NCBI GenBank assembly: GCA_000434935.1
Contig: FR882187.1
Location: forward strand, 26,891 to 65,887
Length of the DNA stretch: 38,997 nucleotides
Origin: Bacteroides sp. CAG:709
GTDB lineage: Bacteria; Bacteroidota; Bacteroidia; Bacteroidales; UBA932
Direction of reading: 5' to 3'
Positions 1-8,057 of this stretch are shown here, piece by piece (within the stretch, counting starts at the first letter, position 1; every line of letters starts with the position of its first letter). A model generated the notes under the pieces. It made no database searches, was not told where the DNA came from, and worked only from the letters and a program-made list of their open reading frames with translations. The position numbers and the translations under genes are program-made.

Positions 1-1
1 C

Positions 2-889
2 GCTCCGCTTGCGGCTGTCCCTGAATTCGCATTCAAGGACGAAATCGCAAACATCCAGACCGGTATCAATGCTCTCGGCAAACTTACGGACGGCGGCGTA
101 CATTTCTCGCTTTGCAGCGACAATTACTCCGGCACCCCGCTCCACAAGATCGAGAACGTTATCCAGCATGTGTTCAGCGGAAAACATCCTGCGGGCAATG
201 TAGGAGTACAGATCAGCCATATCTCCCCTATCATGAAGGGTGACACGGTGTGGACAGTATCGCTTCTGCTTCTCGCCGCTATCGGAAAGCTCTTCAACAC
301 AGGCAAGTACAACATGGCCAGAAAGGTTGCCGTAACAGGTCCTAAGGCTATCGAGCCTGCTTATGTAGACGCACTTCCGGGCATCGGCATGAAGGATCTC
401 AAGGAGTTCTATGACAACTCTGCAAAAGACATGAGATTCGTGAGCGGTGATGTCCTCACAGGAACAAATGTCGGAGAAAACGGTTTCCTCGGCTTCTTCG
501 ACAATCAGGTGACACTTCTCCACGAAGGCACTGAAAGAGAGGTCCTCGGCTGGGCCAAGCCGTTCAGATTCGGCAAATTCAGCTCAAGCCGCACTTATTT
601 CTCTTGGCTCTGCCCTAAGAAGACATACGACATGGACACCAACACAAACGGCGGTCCTCGTGCATTCGTGATGTCTGACGTATACAAGAAGGTGCTGCCT
701 ATGGACATTTTCCCTGTATACCTCATCAAGGCATGTCTTGCAGGTGATATTGACAAGATGGAGCAGTTCGGCATCTACGAAGTACTGCCGGAGGATCTCG
801 CACTCTGCGAGTATGTGGATCCTTCTAAGAACGACATCCAGGCCATGATAGAAAAAGGCATTGACCTTATGATTAAGGAAATGGCATAA
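2..889 (+). CDS. nqrA: Na+-translocating NADH:quinone reductase subunit A (5' truncated by window edge)
   Basis: This is the C-terminal 295 residues of NqrA, the cytoplasmic subunit of the sodium-pumping NADH:quinone oxidoreductase that works with the NqrB quinone site. The frame is open from base 2, so the true start lies upstream of the window; the first internal ATG (170) is not a start. Visible family features are the HPAGNVGVQISHI segment, corresponding to the HPAG-containing stretch of NqrA, and the C-terminal acidic region ending in IDLMIKEMA. It is followed after 13 bp by nqrB, and five more nqr genes follow in the canonical order. The identification rests mostly on this context plus the HPAG segment and is secure. 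Confidence 0.95.
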   Translation, partial: APLAAVPEFAFKDEIANIQTGINALGKLTDGGVHFSLCSDNYSGTPLHKIENVIQHVFSGKHPAGNVGVQISHISPIMKGDTVWTVSLLLLAAIGKLFNTGKYNMARKVAVTGPKAIEPAYVDALPGIGMKDLKEFYDNSAKDMRFVSGDVLTGTNVGENGFLGFFDNQVTLLHEGTEREVLGWAKPFRFGKFSSSRTYFSWLCPKKTYDMDTNTNGGPRAFVMSDVYKKVLPMDIFPVYLIKACLAGDIDKMEQFGIYEVLPEDLALCEYVDPSKNDIQAMIEKGIDLMIKEMA

Positions 890-902
890 ACTAACGGAAG
901 TT

Positions 903-2063
903 ATGGAAGATTCAAAAAATACAACTCAGCCGGGCCTTTTCGAAAGGGGCGGCAAACTTGGATTCCTTCATTCCAGCGTTGACGCATTCGACACATTCCT
1001 TCGTGTGCCGGGAACGGTCACCAGCAAGGGAGCGCATGTCAGAGATGCCGTGGACCTGAAGAGAATCATGATCATCGTTGTAGTCGCGTTGATTCCGGCA
1101 GCATTGTTCGGAATGTGGAACGTGGGCTACCAGCATTGTCTCGCAACAGGAGAAACTTGGGGTCTTTTCCAGAATTTCTGGTATGGTTTCCTTAAAGTTC
1201 TTCCTCTTTATATTGTAGCATACGTGGTCGGTCTCGGCATCGAGTTCGCTTCTGCCCAGATCCGCAACGAGGAAGTCAACGAGGGTTATCTCGTTTCCGG
1301 AATGCTCATTCCTCTCATTGTTCCTGTAGATGTTCCTCTGTGGACTCTCGCTATCGCAGTAGCGTTCGCAGTACTCTTCGGCAAGGAGGTTTTCGGCGGT
1401 ACCGGTATGAACTTCCTGAACCCGGCTCTTCTCTGCCGTGCGTTCTTGTTCTTCGCTTATCCTAGCAAGATGTCAGGATCAAGTGTCTGGGTATCATTGA
1501 AAAACGGCGAAAGCCTCATCGACGGCGCTACCGGTGCCACCCCGCTTTCATTCGCATCTGAAGGCCTCGACGCAATGAACAATGCCGGCGTACAGTACGG
1601 CATGTCAGCATGGGACATGTTCGCAGGTCTCGTTCCGGGTTCAGTAGGTGAGACTTCAGTGATTGCCATCCTCATCGGCGCAGTCATCCTGCTCTGGACG
1701 GGTGTCGCAAGCTGGAAGATCATGGTTTCATCTGTAGCCGGAGCCCTCTTCGTAGGCTGGCTCGGAAACTTCTTCGGAGCTACCACCGTTCCTGCTTACT
1801 ATCAGCTTATCATGGGCGGTTTCGCATTCGGTACAGTATTCATGGCAACAGACCCTGTAACGTCTGCACAGACAGAGTGCGGCAAGTGGATCTACGGATT
1901 CCTTATCGGTGCTCTCTGCGTGATCGTGAGACTGTTCAACCCTGGATATGCAGAGGGAATGATGCTCGCCATCTTGCTGATGAACACATTTGCACCGCTC
2001 ATTGACCACTACGTCACAGACGCTGCGATCTCAAGAAGAGCCAAGAAAGTTAAAATCGCATAA
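903..2063 (+). CDS. nqrB: Na+-translocating NADH:quinone reductase subunit B
   Basis: NqrB is an integral membrane subunit that carries one covalently bound FMN and riboflavin and forms part of the Na+ path. The 386-residue product has a cytoplasmic N-terminus of about 55 residues followed by many hydrophobic segments starting near residue 54. The flavin-attachment motif GATPL is visible at residues 211-215, so Thr213 is the expected FMN acceptor (equivalent to the Thr in the SGAT motif of Vibrio NqrB). A GGTGMNFLNPALLCRAF segment near 165-181 is typical of the NqrB/RnfD family. It lies 13 bp after nqrA and 11 bp before nqrC. An ApbE-type flavin transferase must act on it; none is encoded in this window. 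Confidence 0.97.
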   Translation: MEDSKNTTQPGLFERGGKLGFLHSSVDAFDTFLRVPGTVTSKGAHVRDAVDLKRIMIIVVVALIPAALFGMWNVGYQHCLATGETWGLFQNFWYGFLKVLPLYIVAYVVGLGIEFASAQIRNEEVNEGYLVSGMLIPLIVPVDVPLWTLAIAVAFAVLFGKEVFGGTGMNFLNPALLCRAFLFFAYPSKMSGSSVWVSLKNGESLIDGATGATPLSFASEGLDAMNNAGVQYGMSAWDMFAGLVPGSVGETSVIAILIGAVILLWTGVASWKIMVSSVAGALFVGWLGNFFGATTVPAYYQLIMGGFAFGTVFMATDPVTSAQTECGKWIYGFLIGALCVIVRLFNPGYAEGMMLAILLMNTFAPLIDHYVTDAAISRRAKKVKIA

Positions 2064-2074
2064 TATATCAAGGT

Positions 2075-2911
2075 ATGAATACTAACGGAAATATATATAC
2101 AGTCATCTATACGACAGTTGTCGTAGTGGTTGTAGCTGCGGTTCTTGCGTTCGTCTCTGAGACTCTCAAACCGAAGCAGGATGCCAATGTGAAGGCTGAC
2201 GCCATCAGCCAGATGCTTACAGCCAGCAAGTTCTATGAAAAGAGCGAGCTCGACGCAATGAGCAACGAGCAGAAGATCGACGCATACAAGGCTGTCGCAA
2301 AGTCTTCTGTCATCGTCAATACCGAAGGTCAGGAGTGCGGCACGCTGGATCTCTCCAAGCAGGAGATCTACACGACCAGCCAGCTCAAGGCCCAGGACAA
2401 ACGTATCAAGGACCTTCTCAAGAATGGTACAGCTGATTTGAAACTGCCTGTTTTCGTTTTCGAAAAAGACGGACAGACTGTCACAGTAATTCCTTGCTAC
2501 GGAGCAGGTCTCTGGGGACCTATCTGGGGCTACCTTGCTCTCAATGAAGATTTCCAGACCATCCGTGGAGCATATTTCGATCACGCGAGTGAGACTCCTG
2601 GTCTTGGTGCCAAGATCAAGGACGATCCTTCTTTCAGAGCAGAATTCGAAGGCAAAAAGATTGACTTCGAAGATGAGGAGGCATTCCGCGTAGTCAAAGG
2701 CGGCGCTCCTGCAGGCAAGGAGAATGCGGTAGACGCCATTTCAGGCGCTTCCATCACCAGCCATGCACTGGGAGTTTCCATCGACAATTGGCTTCAGGCA
2801 TACAAGCCATTCCTCAAAGCTGCTGCCGCCAAGGCAGTTCAGCCATCAGAGGTGGAGAATGCAGCTGATTCCCTCTGTGTTTCAGCAGATTCACTTGCAA
2901 TCGCCAAATAA
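2075..2911 (+). CDS. nqrC: Na+-translocating NADH:quinone reductase subunit C
   Basis: NqrC is a single-span membrane protein with a periplasmic FMN_bind domain carrying covalent FMN. The product (278 aa) has one hydrophobic segment at about residues 8-27, then a soluble domain. The segment GAGLWGPIWGY (143-153) and the flavin-acceptor motif SGASITS (223-229) are visible. Where many NqrC proteins have SGAT, this one has SGAS-I-T; I am not certain from memory which hydroxyl residue is flavinylated, so this may be neutral variation. The C-terminus is extended by an Ala-rich tail of about 30 residues (247-278). It sits between nqrB and nqrD with short spacers. Confidence 0.95.
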   Translation: MNTNGNIYTVIYTTVVVVVVAAVLAFVSETLKPKQDANVKADAISQMLTASKFYEKSELDAMSNEQKIDAYKAVAKSSVIVNTEGQECGTLDLSKQEIYTTSQLKAQDKRIKDLLKNGTADLKLPVFVFEKDGQTVTVIPCYGAGLWGPIWGYLALNEDFQTIRGAYFDHASETPGLGAKIKDDPSFRAEFEGKKIDFEDEEAFRVVKGGAPAGKENAVDAISGASITSHALGVSIDNWLQAYKPFLKAAAAKAVQPSEVENAADSLCVSADSLAIAK

Positions 2912-2913
2912 TG

Positions 2914-2919
2914 AGGAGG
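2914..2919 (+). promoter_or_regulatory. Strong Shine-Dalgarno sequence of nqrD
   Basis: A perfect AGGAGG lies 7 nt before the nqrD ATG at 2927. Clear SD sequences are uncommon in Bacteroidota, where most genes in this window have only A-rich leaders, so this one helps fix the nqrD start. Confidence 0.6.
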
Positions 2920-2926
2920 AAATAAA

Positions 2927-3547
2927 ATGAATGCAAAACTTAAAGAAACAATATTGAATCCGATTCTCAAGGGCAATCCTATCACTGTCCTCGTGCTCGG
3001 TATCTGTTCCTCATTGGCTGTAACCGTGCAGATGAAGGGAGCCTTCGTTATGGGTCTTTCCGTAATCGTCGTTACAGCACTTTCGAACTTCATCGTGTCT
3101 CTGATGAGGAATTCAATTCCTAACAGAGTCCGTATCATCGTACAGCTCGTAGTTGTGTCGCTGATGGTAATCCTCGTGGACCAGTTCCTCAAGGCATACG
3201 CATACAGCATTGAGACTCAACTTTCAGTGTATGTAGGACTTATCATCACCAACTGTATCGTCATGGGCCGTATTGAGGCTTTCGGTCTCGGCAACAAACC
3301 GATTCCTTCACTTCTCGACGGTCTTGCAAACGGAGCCGGATATGCCATGATCCTTCTTATCGTGGCTTTCTTCCGCGAACTGTTCGGTTCAGGAACCCTC
3401 TTCGGATTCCAGGTAATCCCGCAGTGCTTCTACGACGCAGGTTATATGAACAACGGACTTGTGATTCTTCCTCCTGTAGCACTCATCCTGCTCGGATGTA
3501 TCGTATGGGTACAGAGAAGCATCCAGAAAGATCTTCAGGAGAAATAA
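2927..3547 (+). CDS. nqrD: Na+-translocating NADH:quinone reductase subunit D
   Basis: NqrD is one of the two small six-helix membrane subunits (with NqrE) whose cysteines hold an iron centre within the membrane between NqrF and NqrC. The 206-residue product is strongly hydrophobic throughout. The two expected metal-ligand cysteines are present in their usual contexts: Cys28 in LGICSSLAVT and Cys110 in TNCIVMGR. The length matches the family (about 210). It starts 15 bp after nqrC behind a strong SD and is followed 19 bp later by nqrE. Confidence 0.97.
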   Translation: MNAKLKETILNPILKGNPITVLVLGICSSLAVTVQMKGAFVMGLSVIVVTALSNFIVSLMRNSIPNRVRIIVQLVVVSLMVILVDQFLKAYAYSIETQLSVYVGLIITNCIVMGRIEAFGLGNKPIPSLLDGLANGAGYAMILLIVAFFRELFGSGTLFGFQVIPQCFYDAGYMNNGLVILPPVALILLGCIVWVQRSIQKDLQEK

Positions 3548-3566
3548 CAACTAACACGCAAGTAAT

Positions 3567-4181
3567 ATGGAATATATAAGCTTATTCGTAAAGTCAATTT
3601 TCGTTGACAATATGATTTTTGCATACTTCCTCGGTATGTGCTCATACCTGGCAGTATCTAAAAATGTGAAGACAGCTTCCGGACTTGGTGCGGCTGTTAT
3701 CTTTGTGCTCTTGGTCACATTGCCTATCAACTACCTTCTGAACACTTACGTGCTCAGTCCCGGAGCTTTGAGCTGGCTCAGCCCAAGCCTCGCAAACGTT
3801 GACCTCAGCTTCCTGAGTTTCATCACATTCATCGCTGTCATTGCAGCCATCGTGCAGCTCGTCGAGATGATTGTCGAGAAATTCGCACCGACTCTCTACT
3901 CCGAGCTCGGTATCTTCCTGCCGCTTATCGCTGTGAACTGCGCTATCCTCGGCGGTGCGCTCTTCATGCAGCAGAAAGATTTCGTCAATGTCGGTGAAGC
4001 TACCGTATACGCTCTCGGTTCAGGTATCGGCTGGTTCCTCGCTATCGTGACACTCGCTGCCATCAGAGAGAAGATGTCATACTCGAATGTACCTGCACCT
4101 CTCAAGGGTATCGGTATCACATTCATCACCGTAGGTCTCATGGCCATGGCGTTTATGACATTCATGGGTATTTCACTTTAA
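3567..4181 (+). CDS. nqrE: Na+-translocating NADH:quinone reductase subunit E
   Basis: NqrE is the inverted-topology partner of NqrD and completes the intramembrane iron site. The 204-residue product is hydrophobic along its length. Cys25 in GMCSYLAVS and Cys125 in VNCAILGG are the conserved metal-ligand positions. It is distinguished from NqrD by its N-terminus (YISLFVKSIFVDNMIFAYFLG) and its position between nqrD and nqrF. Spacing is 19 bp from nqrD and 15 bp to nqrF. Confidence 0.97.
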   Translation: MEYISLFVKSIFVDNMIFAYFLGMCSYLAVSKNVKTASGLGAAVIFVLLVTLPINYLLNTYVLSPGALSWLSPSLANVDLSFLSFITFIAVIAAIVQLVEMIVEKFAPTLYSELGIFLPLIAVNCAILGGALFMQQKDFVNVGEATVYALGSGIGWFLAIVTLAAIREKMSYSNVPAPLKGIGITFITVGLMAMAFMTFMGISL

Positions 4182-4196
4182 TAGGAGACTTGAAAG

Positions 4197-5477
4197 ATGA
4201 ATGAAATTACTCTTACAATTATAGCCTCTGCAGCAACCATTACCGTGGTTACGCTGATTTTGGTAGTTCTGCTGCTGTGGGTTAAGACAAAACTGACCCC
4301 AAGCGGTACAGTTAAGATTGACATCAACGGAGGAAACAAGGTCCTCGAAGTAGCTCCTGGCAATTCCCTCATGGGTGCTCTTGCAGAGGAGAAGATTTTC
4401 CTGCCTTCAGCCTGCGGCGGTAAAGCAAACTGCGGACAGTGCAAGGTCAGAGTTCTCGAGGGCGGCGGCAATATCCTGCCTACCGAAACCGGTTTCTTCA
4501 ACAGAAAACAGATTAAGGACAACTGGAGACTCGGTTGCCAGGTCAAAGTCAAGGAAGACCTCAAGATCGAGGTTCCTGAGTCAGTACTCAGCGTGAAGAA
4601 GGTAGAGTGCGAGGTTATCTCGAACCACAACGTGGCTACCTTCATCAAGGAATTCACAGTCAAACTTCCTGAAGGTGTGCATCTTGATTTCAAATCAGGT
4701 GAGTACATCCAGATTGATATTCCTCAGGGAACATTCAATTTCAGCGATATTGACGTAGATCCTGAGTACAAGGCAGACTGGGAGCACTTCAAGTTCTTCG
4801 ACCTCAAGTGCGTAAACCCGGAGCCGACAATGAGGGCATACTCTATGGCCTCTTATCCTGCTGAGGGCGATATCATCAAGCTTAATGTACGTATCGCTAC
4901 CCCTCCGTTCGACAGGTCTGCTCCTAAGGGAAGCAACAAGCTTCTGCCTGTAAACCCTGGTATCGGTTCTTCATATATCTACACCCGTCACCCTGGTGAC
5001 AAGGTTATGATTTCCGGTCCGTTCGGTGAATTCCTTCTTCCTAAGGATGACCCGGATTCACAGGAATACATCTTCGTCGGCGGTGGTGCTGGTATGGCTC
5101 CTCTCAGAAGCCACATCATGCACTTGTTCAAGACTCTCAAGACCAAGAAGCAGGTCAACTTCTTCTATGGTGCACGTAGCTTGAAAGAGGCATTCTATCT
5201 CGAAGACTATGCTGAAATCGAGAAAGAGTTCCCTAACTTCCACTTCCATCTTGCTCTCGACCGTCCGGATCCGGCAGCAGATGCAGCAGGAGTCAAGTAC
5301 GTAGCCGGTTTCGTCCACAATGTAATGTACGAGACATACCTGAAGGAGCATGACACACCTGAAGATATCAAATATTTCATGTGCGGTCCTCCTATGATGG
5401 TGAAATCAGTCAACACATTGCTTGACAGCCTTGGAGTTCCACCTGAGAATGTCCTTTATGACAATTTTGGAGGTTAA
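4197..5477 (+). CDS. nqrF: Na+-translocating NADH:quinone reductase subunit F
   Basis: NqrF is the NADH dehydrogenase subunit: it oxidises NADH through FAD and passes electrons to a [2Fe-2S] cluster. The 426-residue product has an N-terminal membrane anchor (about 7-29), then a ferredoxin domain with cluster ligands Cys73, Cys79, Cys82 and Cys114. The FAD-binding RAYS motif is at 213-216, the nucleotide-binding GGGAGMAPLRSH at 295-306, and CGPPMM at 396-401. It ends in the family-typical YDNFGG. All domains are intact. It is the last gene of the nqr operon and is followed at once by a rho-independent terminator. Confidence 0.98.
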   Translation: MNEITLTIIASAATITVVTLILVVLLLWVKTKLTPSGTVKIDINGGNKVLEVAPGNSLMGALAEEKIFLPSACGGKANCGQCKVRVLEGGGNILPTETGFFNRKQIKDNWRLGCQVKVKEDLKIEVPESVLSVKKVECEVISNHNVATFIKEFTVKLPEGVHLDFKSGEYIQIDIPQGTFNFSDIDVDPEYKADWEHFKFFDLKCVNPEPTMRAYSMASYPAEGDIIKLNVRIATPPFDRSAPKGSNKLLPVNPGIGSSYIYTRHPGDKVMISGPFGEFLLPKDDPDSQEYIFVGGGAGMAPLRSHIMHLFKTLKTKKQVNFFYGARSLKEAFYLEDYAEIEKEFPNFHFHLALDRPDPAADAAGVKYVAGFVHNVMYETYLKEHDTPEDIKYFMCGPPMMVKSVNTLLDSLGVPPENVLYDNFGG

Positions 5478-5495
5478 TCCTCTTCTTATAACTAG

Positions 5496-5532
5496 AAAAA
5501 GCCGTTTGGAAGCAGTTCCAGACGGCTTTTTT
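5496..5532 (+). terminator. Rho-independent terminator of the nqr operon
   Basis: AAAAGCCGT is followed by TGGAA, a 4-nt loop, TTCCA and ACGGCTTTTTT, giving a long stem with a T run. It lies 18 bp after the nqrF stop and isolates the nqr operon from the fimbrial cluster. Confidence 0.9.
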
Positions 5533-5580
5533 GTATGTGGATAGTGGCGTTAAATATCGATTTTTTATCAATTACAATTT

Positions 5581-5614
5581 TGTCACAGGACATAAAAATC
5601 ATAAAAATGTGACA
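5581..5614. promoter_or_regulatory. Inverted repeat upstream of the fimbrial operon promoter
   Basis: TGTCACA (5581-5587) and TGTGACA (5608-5614) form a perfect 7-bp dyad separated by 20 AT-rich bases. Its near edge lies about 43 bp upstream of the proposed -7 box at 5657. It could be an operator; both arms are on the same side of the promoter, so it does not look like the flanks of an invertible promoter. Confidence 0.4.
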
Positions 5615-5656
5615 TGCGTAAGTCCACATTTCCATTAAAATACGAAAACGTCGGAA

Positions 5657-5664
5657 TACCTTTG
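5657..5664 (+). promoter_or_regulatory. -7 box of the fimbrial operon promoter (TACCTTTG)
   Basis: TACCTTTG fits the Bacteroidota -7 consensus TAnnTTTG. Transcription would start near 5671, about 15 nt before the ATG at 5686. No clear TTG -33 element is seen at the usual distance. The box lies inside the longer open frame that begins at ATG 5614, which argues for the 5686 start. Confidence 0.6.
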
Positions 5665-5685
5665 CCTTCGAAAAAACTCGATACA

Positions 5686-6762
5686 ATGGAAAAGAAAAGA
5701 CTCATATTGAAAGGCCGGCGACACAAAACAAGACCTTGCTTAACCCTTAACAATCATCCCTTGGCCATTCTGGCCGTTTGGTTTATCTTGCTATCTTCCC
5801 TGCCGGCCTTTTATTCTTGCAATCGACACGGAGACGCGTTTGAAGATACAGATCTGAAGGAGTGCACTGTCTGCCTCAAATCTGCTGACGTAGACAAGAT
5901 TTCCGGGCTGGACGTATTCTTCTTCAACGATGACAGGCTCAGAAAACTCGACTCCTGGCAGCACCTGGATTCAGCAGGAAGCGGAACAGTGGAATGCGCC
6001 TCAAGACAAGGAAAGAAAATCGTCGTGGCGATTGCCAATGCCCGTCTTACAGATGAAGAATGCAGAAAGATACGTTCATACGAAGATCTCGGAGGTCTGC
6101 ATGCAGAACTACAGTCGGACAATCCTGATTCACCCATAATGAGCGGAGTAGGAAAGGTCTCTGCCGGGAACGGGAGATATTCAGAAATCGTGATGGAACC
6201 GCTGCTGTGTGAAATTGTATTGAACAGCATAAGCTGCGACTTCCACCTGCGGCCTTATGCCGGAAAAATGCTGGAAAACGTAAGAGTATATCTGACCAAT
6301 GTCAGCGGCAGGATGCCATACATCGGGCACGTGCCAGCTGCTCCTGAAAGCATATTGAATCATGGTCATCTTTCGGATGAGGACATCCGCAAATTCGAGG
6401 GCAAATGCTTAATCTACAATGAAATGACAGATATCGGCGAATCAGTAGTCTACCCGGAAATAAAGCTATATTGTTACGAAAATCTTGTCCGCGAAGAGGG
6501 GCTGGCAACGCCTTTCACACGCCTGGTAATCGAGGGTGAACTCGATGGAAAGAAAACATATTATCCTCTGAATATCAATCGCGGAATATGGAGCGACGGA
6601 GAGAGCAACGGACTTGCGCGTAACCGTTCATACACCTATGACATCACATTGACAAGGCGCGGTGTCAACGATCCTGACAACGCAATAGAAATGCAGGAAA
6701 TCCAATGCGACTTCCAGGTCAAGCCTTGGAAAGACAAGGAACGAAGGATAATAACTTTCTGA
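5686..6762 (+). CDS. FimB/Mfa2-like fimbrial lipoprotein
   Basis: Predicted surface lipoprotein of 358 residues related to the FimB/Mfa2 family, which anchors or caps Bacteroidales fimbriae. The start at 5686 is chosen over 5614 because a -7 promoter box lies between them and because the charged N-terminus followed by a hydrophobic stretch ending in LPAFYSC then makes a lipoprotein signal peptide (Cys about 45). The early segment ISGLDVFFFND matches the (S)LxVFxFD strand of Mfa/Fim proteins, and the C-terminal YTYDITLTRRGVNDPDNAIE followed by FQVKPWK matches their closing strands. It is the first gene of an operon with 6776, 8058 and 8960. Confidence in the broad family is moderate; the exact role (anchor or minor subunit) is inferred. 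Confidence 0.7.
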   Translation: MEKKRLILKGRRHKTRPCLTLNNHPLAILAVWFILLSSLPAFYSCNRHGDAFEDTDLKECTVCLKSADVDKISGLDVFFFNDDRLRKLDSWQHLDSAGSGTVECASRQGKKIVVAIANARLTDEECRKIRSYEDLGGLHAELQSDNPDSPIMSGVGKVSAGNGRYSEIVMEPLLCEIVLNSISCDFHLRPYAGKMLENVRVYLTNVSGRMPYIGHVPAAPESILNHGHLSDEDIRKFEGKCLIYNEMTDIGESVVYPEIKLYCYENLVREEGLATPFTRLVIEGELDGKKTYYPLNINRGIWSDGESNGLARNRSYTYDITLTRRGVNDPDNAIEMQEIQCDFQVKPWKDKERRIITF

Positions 6763-6775
6763 TAATCAAGGTACT

Positions 6776-8056
6776 ATGAAGAAGCATATTACATACATGA
6801 TTCTATGTATGCTGTCGGCAGCATGCAGCAGAACGGCAACGACACCTGAATACGGCATGGTTTCCATAGCATTCACTCCGGGAATCCTGCATACCAAGAC
6901 CTACGACCCGGAAGAGAACAAGATCAGTGATCTGAACGTATTCATATTCGATGAAAACGGAATTCTGGAAGAGTCCAGATATCTGCAACGTTCAGGCCTT
7001 CAGAGCGACGGCAATACGGTATTCTGCAACATGCGATGTATCCGCAACACGGAATTACAGGTTTTCGCATGTGCCAACGTGGGCTTCAGGATCAATGATA
7101 TAAACGATATTGATGACCTGAACAAGTTCCGATACTATATGTCGTATCCGGACGAATACAGCAGGGGCATACCGATGAGCGGCAGCAGCGGAAAAGTAAA
7201 AGTCAACAATGACAAGAAAAGCATTGTCGTGAAAATGGAAAGGCTTATGTCGCGGATATCAGTTTCCGTGGACCGCAGGGCATTGAAAAAGAATGTCAGA
7301 TTCAATGTCAGAAGCATACGCATCGGAGGATGCCCGAAATCGGCGAACATGTTTGCCAGAAGCAAAGCAGAAGGTAAGGGAGACACATTCGGGCAGGGAT
7401 TCATGAAACGGTATGCAGAGACGGACGACCTCAACATTGACGAGACCGCAGGTGTAAGCCGGGAAGTGGACGTCTATATGCTGGAAAACATGCAGGGAAA
7501 CCTTCTTCCCGGTGCCAAGACGGAAGCCGACAAGGTATTGGACCTTTCCGATGCATTGTCCGAAGTCTGTTCCTATATCGAAATGAAGATTGAGTACAAG
7601 TCGGATTCGCTATACAGCAGACCGGAAGAATATCTGACATACAGATTCTATCTCGGAGACAGTCCGTCAAATTTCGATGTGGAGAGGAATTGTCATTACC
7701 ACCTGACTGTCAAGCCGATAGGAGCCGGGGTCCCGGAAAGTTCATGGAGAGTGGACAAAAGCGGACTGGCGGCATACGGAACGACCAGCATAAAGCTTCA
7801 TCCGGGAAATTACATTGAAGGAAAAGTCGGGGACAAAGTTCATTTGTGGGCAGAAACCGCCCCTGCAGGAGCCCGGTTGACATTCGGCAAGGAGGAATTG
7901 GAATATGACAAGAGCCGCGGACTATATGACTATACGATGGACAGGGACGGACATGGGGTCACGCTTCACCTGAAGAACAAAGGAAGCGGCATAGTTTACA
8001 TCGAAGCCGGGGCCCCGGTAAGTGATGCCGCAATGGCAGTAATCGTTATCAATTGA
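6776..8056 (+). CDS. Mfa/Fim-like fimbrial accessory lipoprotein
   Basis: A 426-residue lipoprotein with signal peptide and lipobox LSAAC (Cys17). An N-terminal strand ISDLNVFIFDENG resembles the previous protein and Mfa/FimB-type subunits, followed by a region with MERLMSRISVSVDRR and RSIRIGGCPKSANMF, as in DUF4906-like fimbrial accessory proteins (from memory). The last 100 residues look like a separate small beta-sandwich (Ig-like or BACON-like). The gene begins 13 bp after the previous stop and ends 1 bp before the next start, so it belongs to the fimbrial operon. It may be a minor or tip-proximal subunit. The precise family is uncertain. Confidence 0.6.
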   Translation: MKKHITYMILCMLSAACSRTATTPEYGMVSIAFTPGILHTKTYDPEENKISDLNVFIFDENGILEESRYLQRSGLQSDGNTVFCNMRCIRNTELQVFACANVGFRINDINDIDDLNKFRYYMSYPDEYSRGIPMSGSSGKVKVNNDKKSIVVKMERLMSRISVSVDRRALKKNVRFNVRSIRIGGCPKSANMFARSKAEGKGDTFGQGFMKRYAETDDLNIDETAGVSREVDVYMLENMQGNLLPGAKTEADKVLDLSDALSEVCSYIEMKIEYKSDSLYSRPEEYLTYRFYLGDSPSNFDVERNCHYHLTVKPIGAGVPESSWRVDKSGLAAYGTTSIKLHPGNYIEGKVGDKVHLWAETAPAGARLTFGKEELEYDKSRGLYDYTMDRDGHGVTLHLKNKGSGIVYIEAGAPVSDAAMAVIVIN

Positions 8057-8057
8057 A

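Noticed and set aside
5581..5664. Invertible fimbrial promoter
   Set aside because: The 7-bp dyad lies entirely upstream of the promoter box and is only 34 bp end to end; no matching inverted repeat was found on the far side and no invertase gene is present.
5614..5685. Upstream ATG for the first fimbrial gene
   Set aside because: The -7 box at 5657-5664 lies after it, and the later start gives a proper lipoprotein signal.
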